From Acanthaster planci (taxonomy: Eukaryota; Echinodermata; Asteroidea; Valvatida; Acanthasteridae), in NCBI RefSeq assembly GCF_001949145.1, contig NW_019091392.1, positions 414,283-459,978 on the forward strand: DNA of 45,696 nucleotides, given 5' to 3'. The notes below the pieces were generated by a model. It was given only the letters and a program-made list of their open reading frames with translations, had not been told where the DNA came from and did not search any database. A program made the position numbers and the translations under genes. Positions within the stretch are counted from its first letter, which is position 1. Each line of letters opens with the position of its first letter. Below are positions 9,484 to 20,908 of this stretch, one piece after another.

Positions 9484-10070
9484 TTAGGTATAGGTGAAGA
9501 GATGCAGATGGAGATGGCGAGAGCCGGGTTGGAAAAGCAGGCCATGGCGCTCAGGGACCAACAAAGGAATGTTGACTAACAGCCTCACGACGCAGGGAAA
9601 CCATGGCTGCCTCGGCCAGAAAGGAGCAATGAGAAGAATTCCTCAATGCTTTTTCTCTATCTTTGATAGGACTCCTGGAATCAGCAAAATGGGGGGGGGG
9701 AAGCGTAGGCTGTTGGGCAAACCTTGTACCACGAGAGAGCATGGGCCTGATTGTTCTGTATACCGGGAATACGCTTGACAAGTACCAGGACAGAATGACA
9801 AATGGACCACTGAAGTAGATCCCAGGCCAGCAAGCAAAGGGTAGGCGAACAAGTACCCCCTTGACGATTGATGTAGGCGACAGCCTCAGCGTTGTCTGAT
9901 GGCACTAGCACCGTCTTGTTTGTCGGGAGCAGCAGGAAATGACATAGAGCATTGAAGATTGCCTGCAGCTCAAGAACATTTATGTGGGAGTCCGCATGGC
10001 TGGTTCCCATTGGCCTGAGATCTGATTCGGCCGCAGCCTGGCTCCCCACCCGTAGGTCAAAGCGTCTCTA
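9484..10070 (-). pseudogene. DIRS RNase H and linker
   Basis: Frame 9681-10049 contains the RNase H signature HINVLELQAIFNAL (acidic catalytic Glu), VPSDNAEAVAYINRQGG (catalytic Asp) and KRIPGIQNNQAHALS. This is the degraded cellular-type RNase H of DIRS and related elements, which would remove the RNA strand during cDNA synthesis. Downstream the frame is broken at a run of ten G (9691-9700). The typical linker then reappears in other frames as FPPPILLIPGVLSKI and APFWPRQPWFP before the recombinase. The homopolymer is an obvious place for either a true frameshift or a sequencing error. Confidence 0.8.
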
Positions 10071-10079
10071 GTCAGTACC

Positions 10080-11062
10080 ACGTCATGACCCGGAGGGCAA
10101 AGGGAAGGCCGGTGGTTGGCCTTGGACGACCACCACGTCAGGAGATGACTTAGAAAAACTGGAACTGGGACGTGGAAGTCCAGTGAGTCTGTGTGTGGTC
10201 TGAAGTGAGACAGGAGCTGGAGTTGGAAAGGTCTCATGTGGAGTTGGCACCAAGGGACAAGGTCGACAAGACTGGCCATGAGACCGAGAAGCTGAAGCCA
10301 AGCCCGTGTAATGATTGACCAACTTAAAATAGGGCAACACACTTTATCAGATTGTCCACGCGGGCATTCGTAGGAAAAACCATGCCGCAGCAGAGATCGA
10401 GAACAGCCCCGAGAAATGTTGGCATCTGTGACAGATTTGTCATTGACTTGTCATGGTTGACATCCGAGACGAGTTGTAAGAACGCAAACCGTCAGGGTGA
10501 TCGACCTAGGATTAACCAGTCATCCAAGTACTGAAAGATGAGAACTTCGGAACAACAAAGATAAGCCCCCACCACTTGCACCACTCTGGTGAACACTCTT
10601 GGTGCGGTGTGGTGGAAAGCCCAAACGGAAGAGTGCGAAACTCATAGGTTTGATCTCGATACGAGAAGTGTAGAAATCTGCGATCATCTGGGTGAATGGG
10701 AACATGAAGATAAGCATCCTTGCAGTCTATAGAGGATGCTCAAGCCAGAATGGAAATTGAGTGAAGAACTGTGTGAAGTGTCTCCATCCGGAAGTGTTTG
10801 GTTTCCATTTCCCCACATCTTTCTTCAGAGTTAGATAAAAGGTGGACCAGAAACCCCTGCAGGCATGGAGCGTGGGAACTGGAACGATAGCCTTTTTCTG
10901 CAGTGGGTTTGCGATTTCCAACTCCAAAGCCTTGCGTTTGGACTGATTTATGGGGATTTGAGTTAGTCGCAACACTGTGTTGGACCAAGGGGCACTTGTG
11001 AACTCAAGATAACTGCAAAGAAGAGTATCAAGAACCCATTTGTCCGATGTTATCTCCCTCAA
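10080..11062 (-). pseudogene. DIRS reverse transcriptase and connection region
   Basis: From 11062 downward: SDKWVLDT, LQKKAIVPVPTLHACRGFW, STFYLTLKKDVGKWKP (fingers). Then, in other frames, FRMETLHTVLHSI, KDAYLHVPIHPDDRRF (motif A region with the catalytic Asp), YEFRTLPFGLSTTP (motif B) and FQYLDDWLI (motif C, codons at 10519-10530). The connection continues as LGLMASLVDLVPWCQLHMRPFQ and VLTRDALTYGWGARL before RNase H. The catalytic YLDD pair is intact, but at least three frame changes interrupt the domain. Function is inferred from the family: synthesis of element cDNA. Confidence 0.85.
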
Positions 11063-11098
11063 GACCCTGCGAAAGTTAGAAGACGGCTGCCAACAGGT

Positions 11099-12348
11099 TC
11101 AAGATTGACGACTGAAGAGCAGTTGCCTACACCGACCCCAAACAGACCGCAGGGGCCGGCGGGTGACACCACACTGGGCAGTGGAAGCAGCTGGAGCCGA
11201 GTAGCAGGTCTGTTCCAAAGCAGGTTGCAAAGGTTGATGAGCATGCCCAGGAGGCCTAGGAGGAGCTCGAAGAGATACCCTGGCAAACTGCTCGAACCCC
11301 GTAAGCAAGGAATCATTGAGACAGTAAAAGGCCATAGTCACTAACTCAGAAGAAATATCAGAGCCCTTCTCACATGCCTGGGACAAAAACTCGGTGAGGA
11401 GGAGAAGAAAAGACATGTACTGGATACCCGAGTAAGCAGCCTGGTCAACATCTTTCAATGCTGTCTCCATCCGTTGAAGATTCCTATCTTGAAATACGTT
11501 GGAAGACTTGCCCCTGCTTGGAAAAATCTTTATCTCTTGCCGTGTTCGGAAATTCTGGCACAGAGAGAGAGTGATCATAATCACCTGAAGGAAACTTGAA
11601 AAAGCAGTGCAGACAATAGCCTGAATTTCACCACTTGGCCTTTGCCAGTCTGTCTATAGCGTCTACGCAAAAACAGTTGAGAGGAAACTCTGGAAAGAGG
11701 GGGAAGATGAGGACTGTCCCGATAGACGACACTTAAATGAAGGTCGCCCTCTATCGTCAGCCAGTGCTGGTTTAGGCAGCCTCAGAACTTGTATCATTTC
11801 TCGCTTTGAAAGATGCAAGTGAGACTCGGACGGTGAAAGGTTGTTCACCGAAAGTGGCTCGTCCTTGTCCGGAGACTGTCCAGATCCAGAAATATATGAG
11901 GAAAGCTCAGGGCCAGAGGCAAAACCCACCATACAGCAATCATCCATTGTGGGTTGAGAGGGACCTGTTTGGTGAAAAACACCTTGAGGCTCAGCTGGAG
12001 AATCGTCTGAACAGGCCAGGGGCGGACAATAGGGCTCCGGGTCCGGATGTGTAGTAGCCGGAGGCGGCGAATATCGCCGGATGCATTCTGAAATAGACTC
12101 AGGAGGGGCACATAGCGTATCTTTGGTCGAAAGAGAGCTGGAGCCTTCAAGGCATGATGTTTCTTCCTCGGATGTTCTAAAGAATGATGTGAGGAAGACA
12201 AAACCCCAGATGATTTACGTTTTTGCCCAGCAGAATTTTCTGAGTCAGTCCACTGTGAAGAAGGTTGGCTGGAAGGAGGATTGGCTTGCGTGTCAGCAGG
12301 AAGCGGGTCAGAAACAGCAGGAGGCTGAAAACCCCGACGGCGAAGCAA
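11099..12348 (-). pseudogene. DIRS gag-like region
   Basis: Three overlapping minus-strand frames (12348-11845, 11947-11663, 11584-11099) together give a basic, Ser/Pro-rich N-terminal part (PRKKHHALKAPALFRPKIR) followed by a helical segment (QRMETALKDVDQAAYSG, SFLLLLTEFLSQACEKGSD, MAFYCLNDSLLTGFEQFARV). The arrangement and the helical motif match the protein upstream of RT in DIRS-like elements, thought to be the particle-forming gag. Frameshifts near 11900 and 11640 break it. I see no zinc knuckle. Confidence 0.6.
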
Positions 12349-12841
12349 GCCTAAAGGCTCGGGGAGGGGGGCATGGTGGCCAAAAGAGTAGGCAATGCCT
12401 CAATAGAATCCGACCCAGGTGCCGTAACCGAAGGCAAACCCTTGACGGACCAAGAGCAGGACGAGCCCTCTGATTTCTTAGTCACTGAACCCATGCGAGA
12501 AGCCACATCCAAAGGTAGGTGAAAGGGAAATTCCCCGAAAGGCCAGATACAAACTTACCCAGCCATAACCGTTGTATGCCCACAAGAAAAAGTCAACGTA
12601 GGGGTATATCAACCGCTACACAGACTACATGGCATGTCATGTAAAGAGGGTGGGGTCACACCAAACACTGTGACTGTCGAGAAGAACGGTCTGAACTACA
12701 GTGCCGGGAGTAAACAAGGTAGGACTATACCGTAGATAACTGAGCCGGCCCAGCAACAACATTTGACGGGGTCAGATACACTCTATACTGAAGGCCGGGC
12801 GGATGGACTGAGCGGGAAGAGAGATGGAATAAGCCCATTGG

Positions 12842-12888
12842 CGAGCGGTACAATGGCAGGGACAACCAACCAATGCCACAACCGCTCG
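12842..12888. repeat. Small hairpin in the DIRS 5' region
   Basis: CGAGCGGT (12842-12849) is perfectly inverted at 12881-12888, with an inner TGGCA/TGCCA pair (12854-12858, 12874-12878). It lies just upstream of the tandem units at 12905-13234. Confidence 0.5.
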
Positions 12889-12904
12889 TGGAACCTGCAG
12901 TATG

Positions 12905-13234
12905 GCATTGCTGGACCGGACGGCAAGCCAAGCAGCGGCAGCTCGAAAGCTGATACGGCCAAGAGTCACCCAATAGCACTCCCGTGGGCACACTCTGTTA
13001 CGCCCCAGACGGCCAGTAGAAGGGTGTAGATGGGCCGCTAGGTTGCTGGGTACTGGAAGACAGCTCGCATGGAGCATCTAAGATGCTAAGATTGCCCAAC
13101 CAGCGTTACCGGGCTGGACGGTAAGCCAAGCTGTGCCCGCTGAAAAGCCGTTGCAACTATGAGTCACCCAGTAGCGCTCCCATGGGTGGACTCCGCCACG
13201 CCCCAGAAGGCCAGTAGGGGGCGCATGTATGGGG
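12905..13234 (-). repeat. Diverged tandem duplication, 198-bp period
   Basis: Two units share GACGGCAAGCCAAGC / GACGGTAAGCCAAGC, then GAGTCACCCAATAGCACTCC / GAGTCACCCAGTAGCGCTCC (starting 12963 and 13161), then ACGCCCCAGA and GGCCAGTAG. The period is 198 bp. They lie upstream of the DIRS gag region, where repeated promoter or leader units would be expected, so they may be part of that element's 5' untranslated region. Confidence 0.65.
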
Positions 13235-13340
13235 CCAAAGACGCTCGAAGCTCGAAGAAGACCCAGGGGCATGCAGCTGATCAACCGGATGTATCACCCT
13301 AAGCGTGGGACTGGCCGGCAGACTGCTGTGAGAAGCGAAC

Positions 13341-14120
13341 AAACTCGAAGAGCGAACTCACGATGCTGGTATCGCACAGTCGTACCCCGAACCGACCGAA
13401 AGGAAGGAAATAGTAAAACTACACACTGTCCTATTTCCTGGATTAGCAAGGATTGAAAATGCCACACAACTGTCCTTACCAACCAAGCAATCCCCAGCGA
13501 AAGGGCAAATTACTGTGCTCGGGGTTAGGGGTTAGAAGCACAACTCTGAAACCTAACCTAGCGCACAAAAAGAGAGAGAAGCACAGCCAAAGAAAAAACG
13601 CCGAAACTGTAGGCGAAGCTAATCAAAGTATACACAAACATGAAATAAACAGAATAAATAGGCAAACGAATACAAATTTATTCTGAATCAAGAAATGTAT
13701 ACAAGAACACACAGCGCAACCTAGGCGAAGTCTGGAAAGAGGTAAACAGAAAATAGGTCAAACAAAAAAAGCCTGCCACCATGCGCAAGGCTGAAAGGAA
13801 CGGCCAAAATACAAATAAATACATGGGAAAAGGAACTGTCTTACTGCTCACAAGAACACATGAACAAGAAATGACACCGAAACCACAGGTAGTGAAGGAA
13901 AACCTGTCGAAATTTTCGGAGCCGGACAAAAATATGTCTGATAGTAATGGCATGAAGAAAAAGAGGAAGAACATGGCTGCCGCCTTCGCGGAGTCAAGCG
14001 ACCGAGGGCGCACTGCTGGTGATCGAAAATTAAGCGAATGCAAGTAATGGACTGGGAAAATGTATTGGTAACTTGCGTAGGTTGCAGGCAGTAAACTCAT
14101 GTTTTTCAATCAGAGTGTTT
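13341..14120. other. Unassigned; chance frames only
   Basis: A-rich on the plus strand. Overlapping frames on opposite strands (minus 13678-14109, plus 13781-14047) cover the same bases. Neither has a recognisable domain, and the hydrophobic minus frame is what reverse translation of Lys/Glu-rich sequence gives. Probably DBHS intron plus DIRS flank. Confidence 0.4.
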
Positions 14121-14151
14121 GGCAGGCAGGCAGGCAGGCAGGCAGGCAGGC
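14121..14151 (+). repeat. (GGCA)n microsatellite
   Basis: About 7.75 uninterrupted copies of GGCA in 31 bp, inside the last DBHS intron, roughly 85 bp downstream (minus sense) of the exon at 14235-14409. Likely length-polymorphic. Confidence 0.95.
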
Positions 14152-14234
14152 TACAAAATGCTGCTGGAAAGGAAATGTAAGCAGATGTGTCACACCCACT
14201 GGGAGAATGTTGAAACTCTCGTTCTTTGACTTAC

Positions 14235-14409
14235 GTTGGCATGACGTACCGCATCTTCTGACTGTTGCCTGCGTCGCATTTCTTGTTGAGATAGAGACAA
14301 CCCACTTCCCTGCTGCTGACGGCGCATTAATTCTTCCTGCTGTTGTTGCTTCATCAATGCTTCTTCTCTACGCCGTTGCTCATCCCTCTGGCGCATTTGT
14401 TCTTGACGT
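14235..14409 (-). CDS. DBHS (NONO/SFPQ-like) coiled-coil exon C
   Basis: On the minus strand an acceptor (GTCCTAG, AG at 14410-14411) opens an exon reading RQEQMRQRDEQRRREEALM, EELMRRQQQ, SQQEMRRRQQSEDA. This Arg/Glu/Gln-rich heptad sequence matches the distal coiled coil of DBHS proteins (NONO, SFPQ, PSPC1), which polymerise through this helix in nuclear paraspeckle-type complexes and bind RNA. The first base completes an Arg codon with AG from exon B. Two in-frame donors are possible: GTACGT after 14250 and GTAAGT after 14235. The second adds VRHAN. Both leave phase 0. Reading on without splicing reaches a stop after a few non-conserved residues. Confidence 0.85.
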
Positions 14410-14976
14410 CTAGGACATCGAAATCAGAAAAAAAAATTAGATTCTGCATTTTCTTCTTTTGATGTAAAAAAAGTGGTCGCTCATTTAGGTGCGTTTTTGG
14501 CAAAAAAATCACGATTTGGCTGATGCAGCCACTGTTGTTTTGCCGCGTTGCCAAAAACTGACCAAGAAGTGGTTTTACTGCACTAAAATCACTCAGGCAA
14601 AGTCAAGTTAATGAGGAAGGCAAGACAAGAGTGTTCATGTTTTCTTTAGAGGTGATCTTTAACCCTATCCACACAGAATTGAACACCAGTAAAGTTTGTG
14701 AATTTGTGGCATTGGGTACTGTACCCATAAACTGCTTGTGCTTTAAAATGGGTTCAGGCATACCCAAAATAAACAGAGTCCAACAGTTTTTGTGCACAGT
14801 TTATCATATGGTCTTGGAATGTGTGTGAATGGGTATGGTTCCTAGTAAATCACTCTGGGGAGTTAGGGCTCAGGAAAGGTCAAGGTCACTTGTAGTTGGT
14901 TTGTCAGAAATGAGTACTTTTTATGGCTGTATGGTATGAAACCTACAGCTCTTTTAATCATACTGTCTCTATCAAA
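14410..14976 (-). other. DBHS intron, nothing recognised
   Basis: Intronic sequence with no exon-like frame and no repeat I could match elsewhere in the window. Confidence 0.5.
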
Positions 14977-15136
14977 CCCTTGACGGGAATTTCTTTCCTA
15001 AAGCTGACTCCAAGAATTCCAGCCTCGCTTGGCCACGAAGGCCACCTGCCTAACTGCAAATTCTCAGTTTGTGGCCCTGCATGCTCTGCACACTTTGAAT
15101 TACACGGCGAAAAGGCTGATTGTTCGGTGGCATGCG
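14977..15136 (+). mobile_element. piggyBac-like MITE, left part, cut by a gap
   Basis: Starts CCCTTGACGGGAATTTC and matches 20490-20652 over its whole length (GCTGACTCCAAGAATTCCAG, CTCAGTTTGTGGCCCTGC, GGTGGCATGCG). It runs into the N-gap, so its right end is unknown. Confidence 0.75.
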
Positions 15137-15588
15137 NNNNNNNNNNNNNNNNNNNNNNNNNNNNNNNNNNNNNNNNNNNNNNNNNNNNNNNNNNNNNNNN
15201 NNNNNNNNNNNNNNNNNNNNNNNNNNNNNNNNNNNNNNNNNNNNNNNNNNNNNNNNNNNNNNNNNNNNNNNNNNNNNNNNNNNNNNNNNNNNNNNNNNNN
15301 NNNNNNNNNNNNNNNNNNNNNNNNNNNNNNNNNNNNNNNNNNNNNNNNNNNNNNNNNNNNNNNNNNNNNNNNNNNNNNNNNNNNNNNNNNNNNNNNNNNN
15401 NNNNNNNNNNNNNNNNNNNNNNNNNNNNNNNNNNNNNNNNNNNNNNNNNNNNNNNNNNNNNNNNNNNNNNNNNNNNNNNNNNNNNNNNNNNNNNNNNNNN
15501 NNNNNNNNNNNNNNNNNNNNNNNNNNNNNNNNNNNNNNNNNNNNNNNNNNNNNNNNNNNNNNNNNNNNNNNNNNNNNNNNNNNNNNNN
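15137..15588. other. Assembly gap (452 N)
   Basis: Run of N. Frames drawn across it are meaningless. The left flank is a MITE whose full-length sibling is 415 bp, so the gap probably holds the rest of that MITE and possibly more. Confidence 0.99.
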
Positions 15589-18500
15589 AAACAAGTCTCA
15601 TGAATACGCCCGATATTCAGCGGATTCCCGGCTCGGGAAAAAAAATCGCTACCAGGCTACTTTCGGCCTGCAATTGACCATGGAAGGAATGGCTTAATTT
15701 TGTACCAAACATAGATAACTAATAGCAGTAATATATTTCTCGCCACTGTGGGAAAACAAAATTCATTGATCCTTGATCGTCAGCAAACTTGTACAAGCAT
15801 GCAAAATTTCTTGTTCACGCTGCCACTAGATTGCCTCAGATCGTAAAATTGTCCAAAAACAGTCAGCGAGCGTATCCCACCAACAGTGAGACCACCAATT
15901 TTCCTGAACTGCAGGCACGACGCGGATGCAAAATTCAATCCCTGTTTCGTGAAGTTTGTTTTACAATTGTTACTGACATTTCAAAACATGATTTATTGTG
16001 TGATCATCTGGATTAGTACGTTTATGGTTTAACTTTTCGTTCAGATTCGAAGGCTTTTGTAGTTTCGTTCTTTCGCCATAAAACAATTCCATCATACATT
16101 AAACAACCGTTAAGTGGGACTTTTACCGTGACTTGAGCATGCAATCTCTGCTTTTTCTGTTCTCTGTCCGAAAAACTGCACTGAACTAGGCATACGAACT
16201 CCAGGAACATGGTAACCATGCTTGCAAGCATGTTCGACCGTGTTGACGCGCCAGCCAGCTCAGACACTTTTTTCGCCGATTAATATTGTGCCATGAACAT
16301 TATATTCACATCGTAAATAATTGACTATTTATCCAGAGGTGGCAGACATACTTATTTCAGATATCAACGATGTACAGTGACGTAGTACTTCAGGCCTTTG
16401 TAAGAACTTTGACGGAGTGGCAGCGTGACTGTTCCAGCCACATGCTTTTTCCTTTGACAATCAGGCTTATTTGGCTGTCGAGTACGCCATTGTCCACGAG
16501 AAAAGAAAACACATTATGTTTGGCTTCTGTAGCTTTATTTCTTTTAATAGCTTTGTGCGTTGTGGCACAGTCTTCCCCTCGTGGGCCCTAAAATTGAAAA
16601 CCACCTGGAATTATTCCATAAATGCCAAGATATATAAATGTAAGTTATATTATTGAATGTTTTGAGGGGAGCGCCCCCAGATTTCTTTTTTAGTAGGATG
16701 AAGGTAAAGATACTAACATCATCTTACGCCACCGTTTAATGTTACAGTTTACTGTAAATCCATAACTTTCAACACTTATTCAGCATTAAACCACAATTTT
16801 CAAAGAAAGTGTTTGGATATGATTCAAGTATGGACATTACACACTAGTAGTTCGTAACAATTACGATCAGCAAATCATGCAGTCATGACGCAACGCTTTT
16901 TTACAAAATCCTCTTTATAGCCCAGGCCAGGAAGGAGATAATTGTGGGGCAAGCATTCAGAATTCATCATCGATATCCCATTAAGTTATACAGGTAAGTT
17001 AAAAAATATTCAGACCACATTATTTAAGTTGACAGGAAATTGTATGATTTAAAATAAAACAGGCACAAGGATTCTGCCTTTCAACAAAGAGGAGGTGGAA
17101 ATTTACCAATGCTTCAAGCGCCAAGGTTTGGTGACGTTTGGCTCACAGTCAGACATGCACAGACATGTACATCTATGGACGCACATGTGCATGTATATGT
17201 ACATGCACGTGGCCAAAGGGGCGATTTACGGATAACGGCATTTTGTTATTTGAGATTTTGGAACAACTACTAGGAATCTTGAAAATGCTATCACAATGTA
17301 TACGTACACCAGCTTCACCAAACGAAAGACAAGTTTACAGGCCATCTCGCTCACAAAATCTGGTTGCGTGTGCGCTGGTCTGCCCGGTAAAATCGGCTTC
17401 TCTCCGGGGTTGCCTTAAGATTGAGCACGAGTCCTCCTACGATCAACATGCATCCAATCAAATCAAACATCCTCTTTTACAGCTATTTAAGCATCATTGG
17501 CCTTATATGAACATGAAGGGGGAGCTTTAAGAGATTGACGCACATGATATTATCTGAATATACATAAGCATAATCGGATGTAGTGAGAATATATCATTGT
17601 TGAGCCACGGAAATGCTGTACGTTGCATCTTCTCTCTTAATTATTAGTGAATTCTCACCACGTGCATTTTACAACAATCATGTGATGCGGCCCAACGTAT
17701 GTCCGAACACGCACCGTGTGCCAAGGTTTGCAGTGTCAAATTCGTCAAACTCGTTATCTATTTTCCGTGGTGTGTTTCCTTTTTTTATCAAGTTTGGTCT
17801 GGTTTGAAAGTGCCATGTTTGATGATTTTGGTTTGGTTTACTGAGGAGCATGACAAGATTACGTAACCAAACCCTTTTAAAACCAGTTTTCAGGCCCCAT
17901 TTTGTCTTTTACATGTTCAACCTATACTCAGCAAACAGTCGTTTATAGCAGATTTGGGCCACTGCCAAGGAAAAAGTGTGGGAACTTCATGCGGGCGCGC
18001 GGCTCTCAGGATATCAGTCTGATATCAGTCTGATATGCTAATTTGGGGCCACATCACTTAGCAACAGTACCACCATGTCAACATTTGTTCGATTGGGTGT
18101 CTCAGTGAATGGCTTTTGATTTTTTCTTGATTTCTTTAAAAAAGACTGTTTTACATCCAATAATGGAAAAATAATTTGGACCACCGGGCAACTATTATAA
18201 TGGGTAAAAAAAAAATCAAGGGACAGACCTACAGACATGACAGAGGAGATAAACTGCAAGTAAGAATTTTTATCTTTGGCTATCCAAATATTATCAAGGC
18301 AGGAAGCATGGTACAATGAAAAGGCCATTGGTGGAATTCTCATGAATGCGTTCGTGCCCTCTGCGTCATATAAGAGCTCTGGTCAAGATGATTTTTATAT
18401 GGCTGGTTTGTTTTAATGCACACTTTGCAAAACGAACAAAAACCTATACATCTTGATCAAAGAATGCCTATTCCTGTCAATAAAATGCACGAATAGTGTA

Positions 18501-19966
18501 TCAGAACTTTTGCTATACTGTATTTAAAGGACAGACATTCTGCGTCCTGCTGTTTGTATTCATGAAGTCGGTCATGTTTCATTGCAGAGCCTGCCCTGAA
18601 CATTGACTTAACCACGCAAGAGCACACACTGCTGTCCAATCTGCGGATTCTCGCCCTCCTTGACAACAATGGACTGATTGGCGAGAATGCCAACAAACCA
18701 CGGAAGAACGCTTAGTCAATTTGGCTATGGCGCCTAAGTAGGAAAACATAAAAAATACAAGAGTTTCAATGTGAAAAAAGTCAATGAAAATTTTTCACCT
18801 TGCTTTAATTTTTGTTCATGCTAATTGTGTAGATTCTTAACAGTTTACCTCCTTACAAGAAAAAAAATATGTCAGATGGGGTTGAGCCATGCCATGAAAA
18901 GCTTATAGAGCTGCCATAAACCAATTGTGGTTACTGAGCTGAAGTTTGAGGTCATGTGCAAGATCTATTCAGGCCAGGTGCCAAGGCATGCATATGTGAA
19001 AGCATGCCAAGCAAGGTTGCAGGGCTTGTACAAGGCATGCATGCATGCTGGGTGCTACTGATCGACCAGAGTGATTTCATGGTGTCATGCTATAGGTTAA
19101 TTTTGCAGATTGGCCTGAAAATTTGGTGCAGAAACTTCGAAACACAAACATAAAAAAATACAGGAGGCAAAAGATTTTTTAAATATATTTTTTAGTACCT
19201 GTGAGGTGGCAATATTGGCAAAAAATGCATGAGGCAGTCTCTAAAAACTGGGGGCAGGCCACCTCACAATTGAAAGGGCAGGGGAACTCTGGTCTCCAAT
19301 GAATCTAGTGAAGTTGTGTTACATTTCTTACATGTTGCCTTGTAATCGGAGGGCCCGTCCATCCATTACATTATCATTTGTGTAGTGGTTTCACAATGGT
19401 TTCTGAAAGTCCCTTGATAAAACTGGACAATACTGGATAATTCAGAAATTTGGCCCTCGGTATCCAGTCTGTAGTGACAAGTCAATACACTCACATGTAA
19501 AATGATGGTCTACATATACGAATCAGATTGCTGTTAAGACGGTAGCAGTAACAGAAAAACATTTTTCTGGGATCAAAGACAATTATAAGTAGGGTAAATA
19601 TTTGTCACTTTTTTGGATTTTGCATAATCAGTTTTAATTTGGAACCAGATCACAAAATCGAAACCGCATGAATGAAAATCCAGATTTGGGTCCCACTGCT
19701 AGTATACTGGTGAGCATGTTACACTTCACATGCATTCCGAAGCACTATCGCTACGAGCTTGGTTCAAAAAATGTTTGAAAACATGAGTATATTTGCCTCT
19801 TCTTTCAGAGCTAGGTTGGCATAATTATTTGAAATGCACTAATTTGTGGCTCAAGTCATATATCTCTGCTCATTTCTCATTCTTCACTATACATATACCT
19901 AAAAAAATTAACCATAACCACAATGAATACAACCTGTTCAGTCAATTTCCAAATAATTTTACATAC
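15589..19966 (-). other. DBHS intron, 4.4 kb without recognised genes
   Basis: AT-rich intron between exons B and C. Minor items: ACATGTACAT-type simple sequence at about 17150-17215, three copies of GATATCAGTCT-like words at about 18010-18037, and a perfect 10-bp inverted repeat GTGAGGTGGC (19201-19210) / 19258-19267. Short frames (e.g. 17138-17530, 18038-18343) have no family resemblance. Confidence 0.5.
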
Positions 19967-20030
19967 CTCAGCTGCATCTCTCTCTGGGTTTCTTCATGAC
20001 GGTTCAATTCTTCCTGGCGACGCAACAACT
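19967..20030 (-). CDS. DBHS (NONO/SFPQ-like) coiled-coil exon B
   Basis: A 64-bp minus-strand exon flanked by CCCTTTCAG (acceptor) and GTATGT (donor). Its two leading bases complete a Glu codon with the G ending exon A. It then reads LLRRQEELNRHEETQREMQL, and its last two bases (AG) complete an Arg codon with exon C. The LxRRQEEL...HxxE...xEMQLR pattern is the DBHS coiled-coil signature following the HEHQ motif. Exon phases 1 and 2 fit perfectly with both neighbours, which is strong evidence that the three pieces form one transcript. Confidence 0.92.
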
Positions 20031-20136
20031 CTGAAAGGGAAAGTAAACAATGCTAAATTTAGTGACATCTGCATAAACCAATCATAAGGTTCAACCCAAA
20101 ACCGTTAAACTCTCACAAAGGCTTTGTTGAGCTTTG

Positions 20137-20475
20137 CAGGGATGAGATTGACCAATGATGAAATAGTTGAAAATGGGAAAATCTTTTCACACTTTTTTCT
20201 CTTCCCAAGGAATTCCTTTTCATTTGACATATTGTGGAAAAACTGTGCCAAAAGTGAGAAAAGTTTCTGACACCTTTTCATACAAGTGGGAAAATATTAT
20301 TTCAGATTTTCCTTAAAGTGGGGAAACTTTTTCCCACCTTTTCACACAAGTGGGAAAATATTTTTAGATTTTCTCCAATGTGGGAGAAGATTTTCCACAC
20401 TTTTTCACACAAATGGGAAAATATTTCACAGATTTTCCCCCACAAGTGGGAAAAGATGTTTACATGATTTTGCAA
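20137..20475 (+). repeat. hAT-like end with GTGGGAAAA tandem-like array
   Basis: Begins CAGGGATGAGATTGACCAAT, as at 443. It continues into a degenerate array of AAGTGGGAAAATATTT / CAGATTTTCC words with spacing near 60 bp. The same array occurs inverted at 31291-31430 and 30425-30540, where a pogo-like MITE splits it. Non-coding. Confidence 0.6.
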
Positions 20476-20485
20476 ACTTTCTTCA

Positions 20486-20908
20486 TTAACCCCTTGACGA
20501 CGGGAATTTCTTCCAGAAAGCTGACTCCAAGAATTCCAGCCTCGCTTGACCACCAAGGCCAACTACCAAAACGCAGATTCTCAGTTTGTGGCCCTGCGTG
20601 CTCTGCAAGGTTTGAATAACATGGTGAAAAGGCTGATTTTTCGGTGGCATGCGGCTCTACTCAAGCTTCCACATTTCCGTTGCCTCTTTTCAAAGTAAGA
20701 ACTATTGTGAAACTGGTGATTATGATGAGAATTCGGACTTTTCATTTCTGGGCTACGCACAAAGACCAATTACCATATACACAAGAGCCAGGGTCTGCCT
20801 TCTTTCACCATGTTCGCTCGAGCATGGGCCAAGAATAACAGCTGAAAAGAGGGCTGAGGATCTCAATTTTACGGCGGCTCTATCCGCGTCCCGGCGTGAA
20901 GGGGTTCA
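20486..20908 (+). mobile_element. piggyBac-like MITE, full length
   Basis: TTAA at 20486-20489, terminal CCCCTTGACG, 415 bp of body, then CGTGAAGGGG and TTCA at 20905-20908 (a TTAA with one change). The 10-bp inverted termini have one mismatch. TTAA targets and CCC(C/T)TT-type ends are typical of piggyBac derivatives. The left part is duplicated at 14977-15136. Confidence 0.75.

Larger units (their letters stand above)
8491..13340 (-). mobile_element. DIRS-like retrotransposon, degenerate
   Basis: Minus-strand order is gag-like region (about 12350-11100), reverse transcriptase (11062-10500), connection and RNase H (10342-9750), linker, N-terminal half of a tyrosine recombinase (9480-8940), then terminal module 2. 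This gag, RT, RH, YR order with a recombinase instead of a DDE integrase defines the DIRS group. Reading frames switch many times. The recombinase stops before its HxxR and Tyr boxes, so the element is dead. The upstream boundary near 13.3 kb is a guess, set to include tandem units at 12905-13234. Confidence 0.8.

Noticed and set aside
12081-12473. Plus-strand frame of 130 codons
   Set aside because: It is the antisense shadow of the minus-strand DIRS gag-like region.
13678-14109. 143-codon hydrophobic minus-strand frame resembling a membrane protein
   Set aside because: It mirrors a Lys/Glu-rich plus strand, has no homology I recognise, and runs into the DIRS flank; likely chance.
14121-14151. 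CRISPR-like or regulatory repeat
   Set aside because: It is a plain GGCA microsatellite with no spacers. No CRISPR array exists anywhere in the window.
14923-15697. Long open frames across the N-gap
   Set aside because: Most of their length is unknown bases; the flanks are MITE sequence.
17138-17530. 130-codon plus-strand frame as a gene
   Set aside because: It begins in ACATGTACAT simple sequence, shows no family resemblance, and lies in a DBHS intron without splice context.
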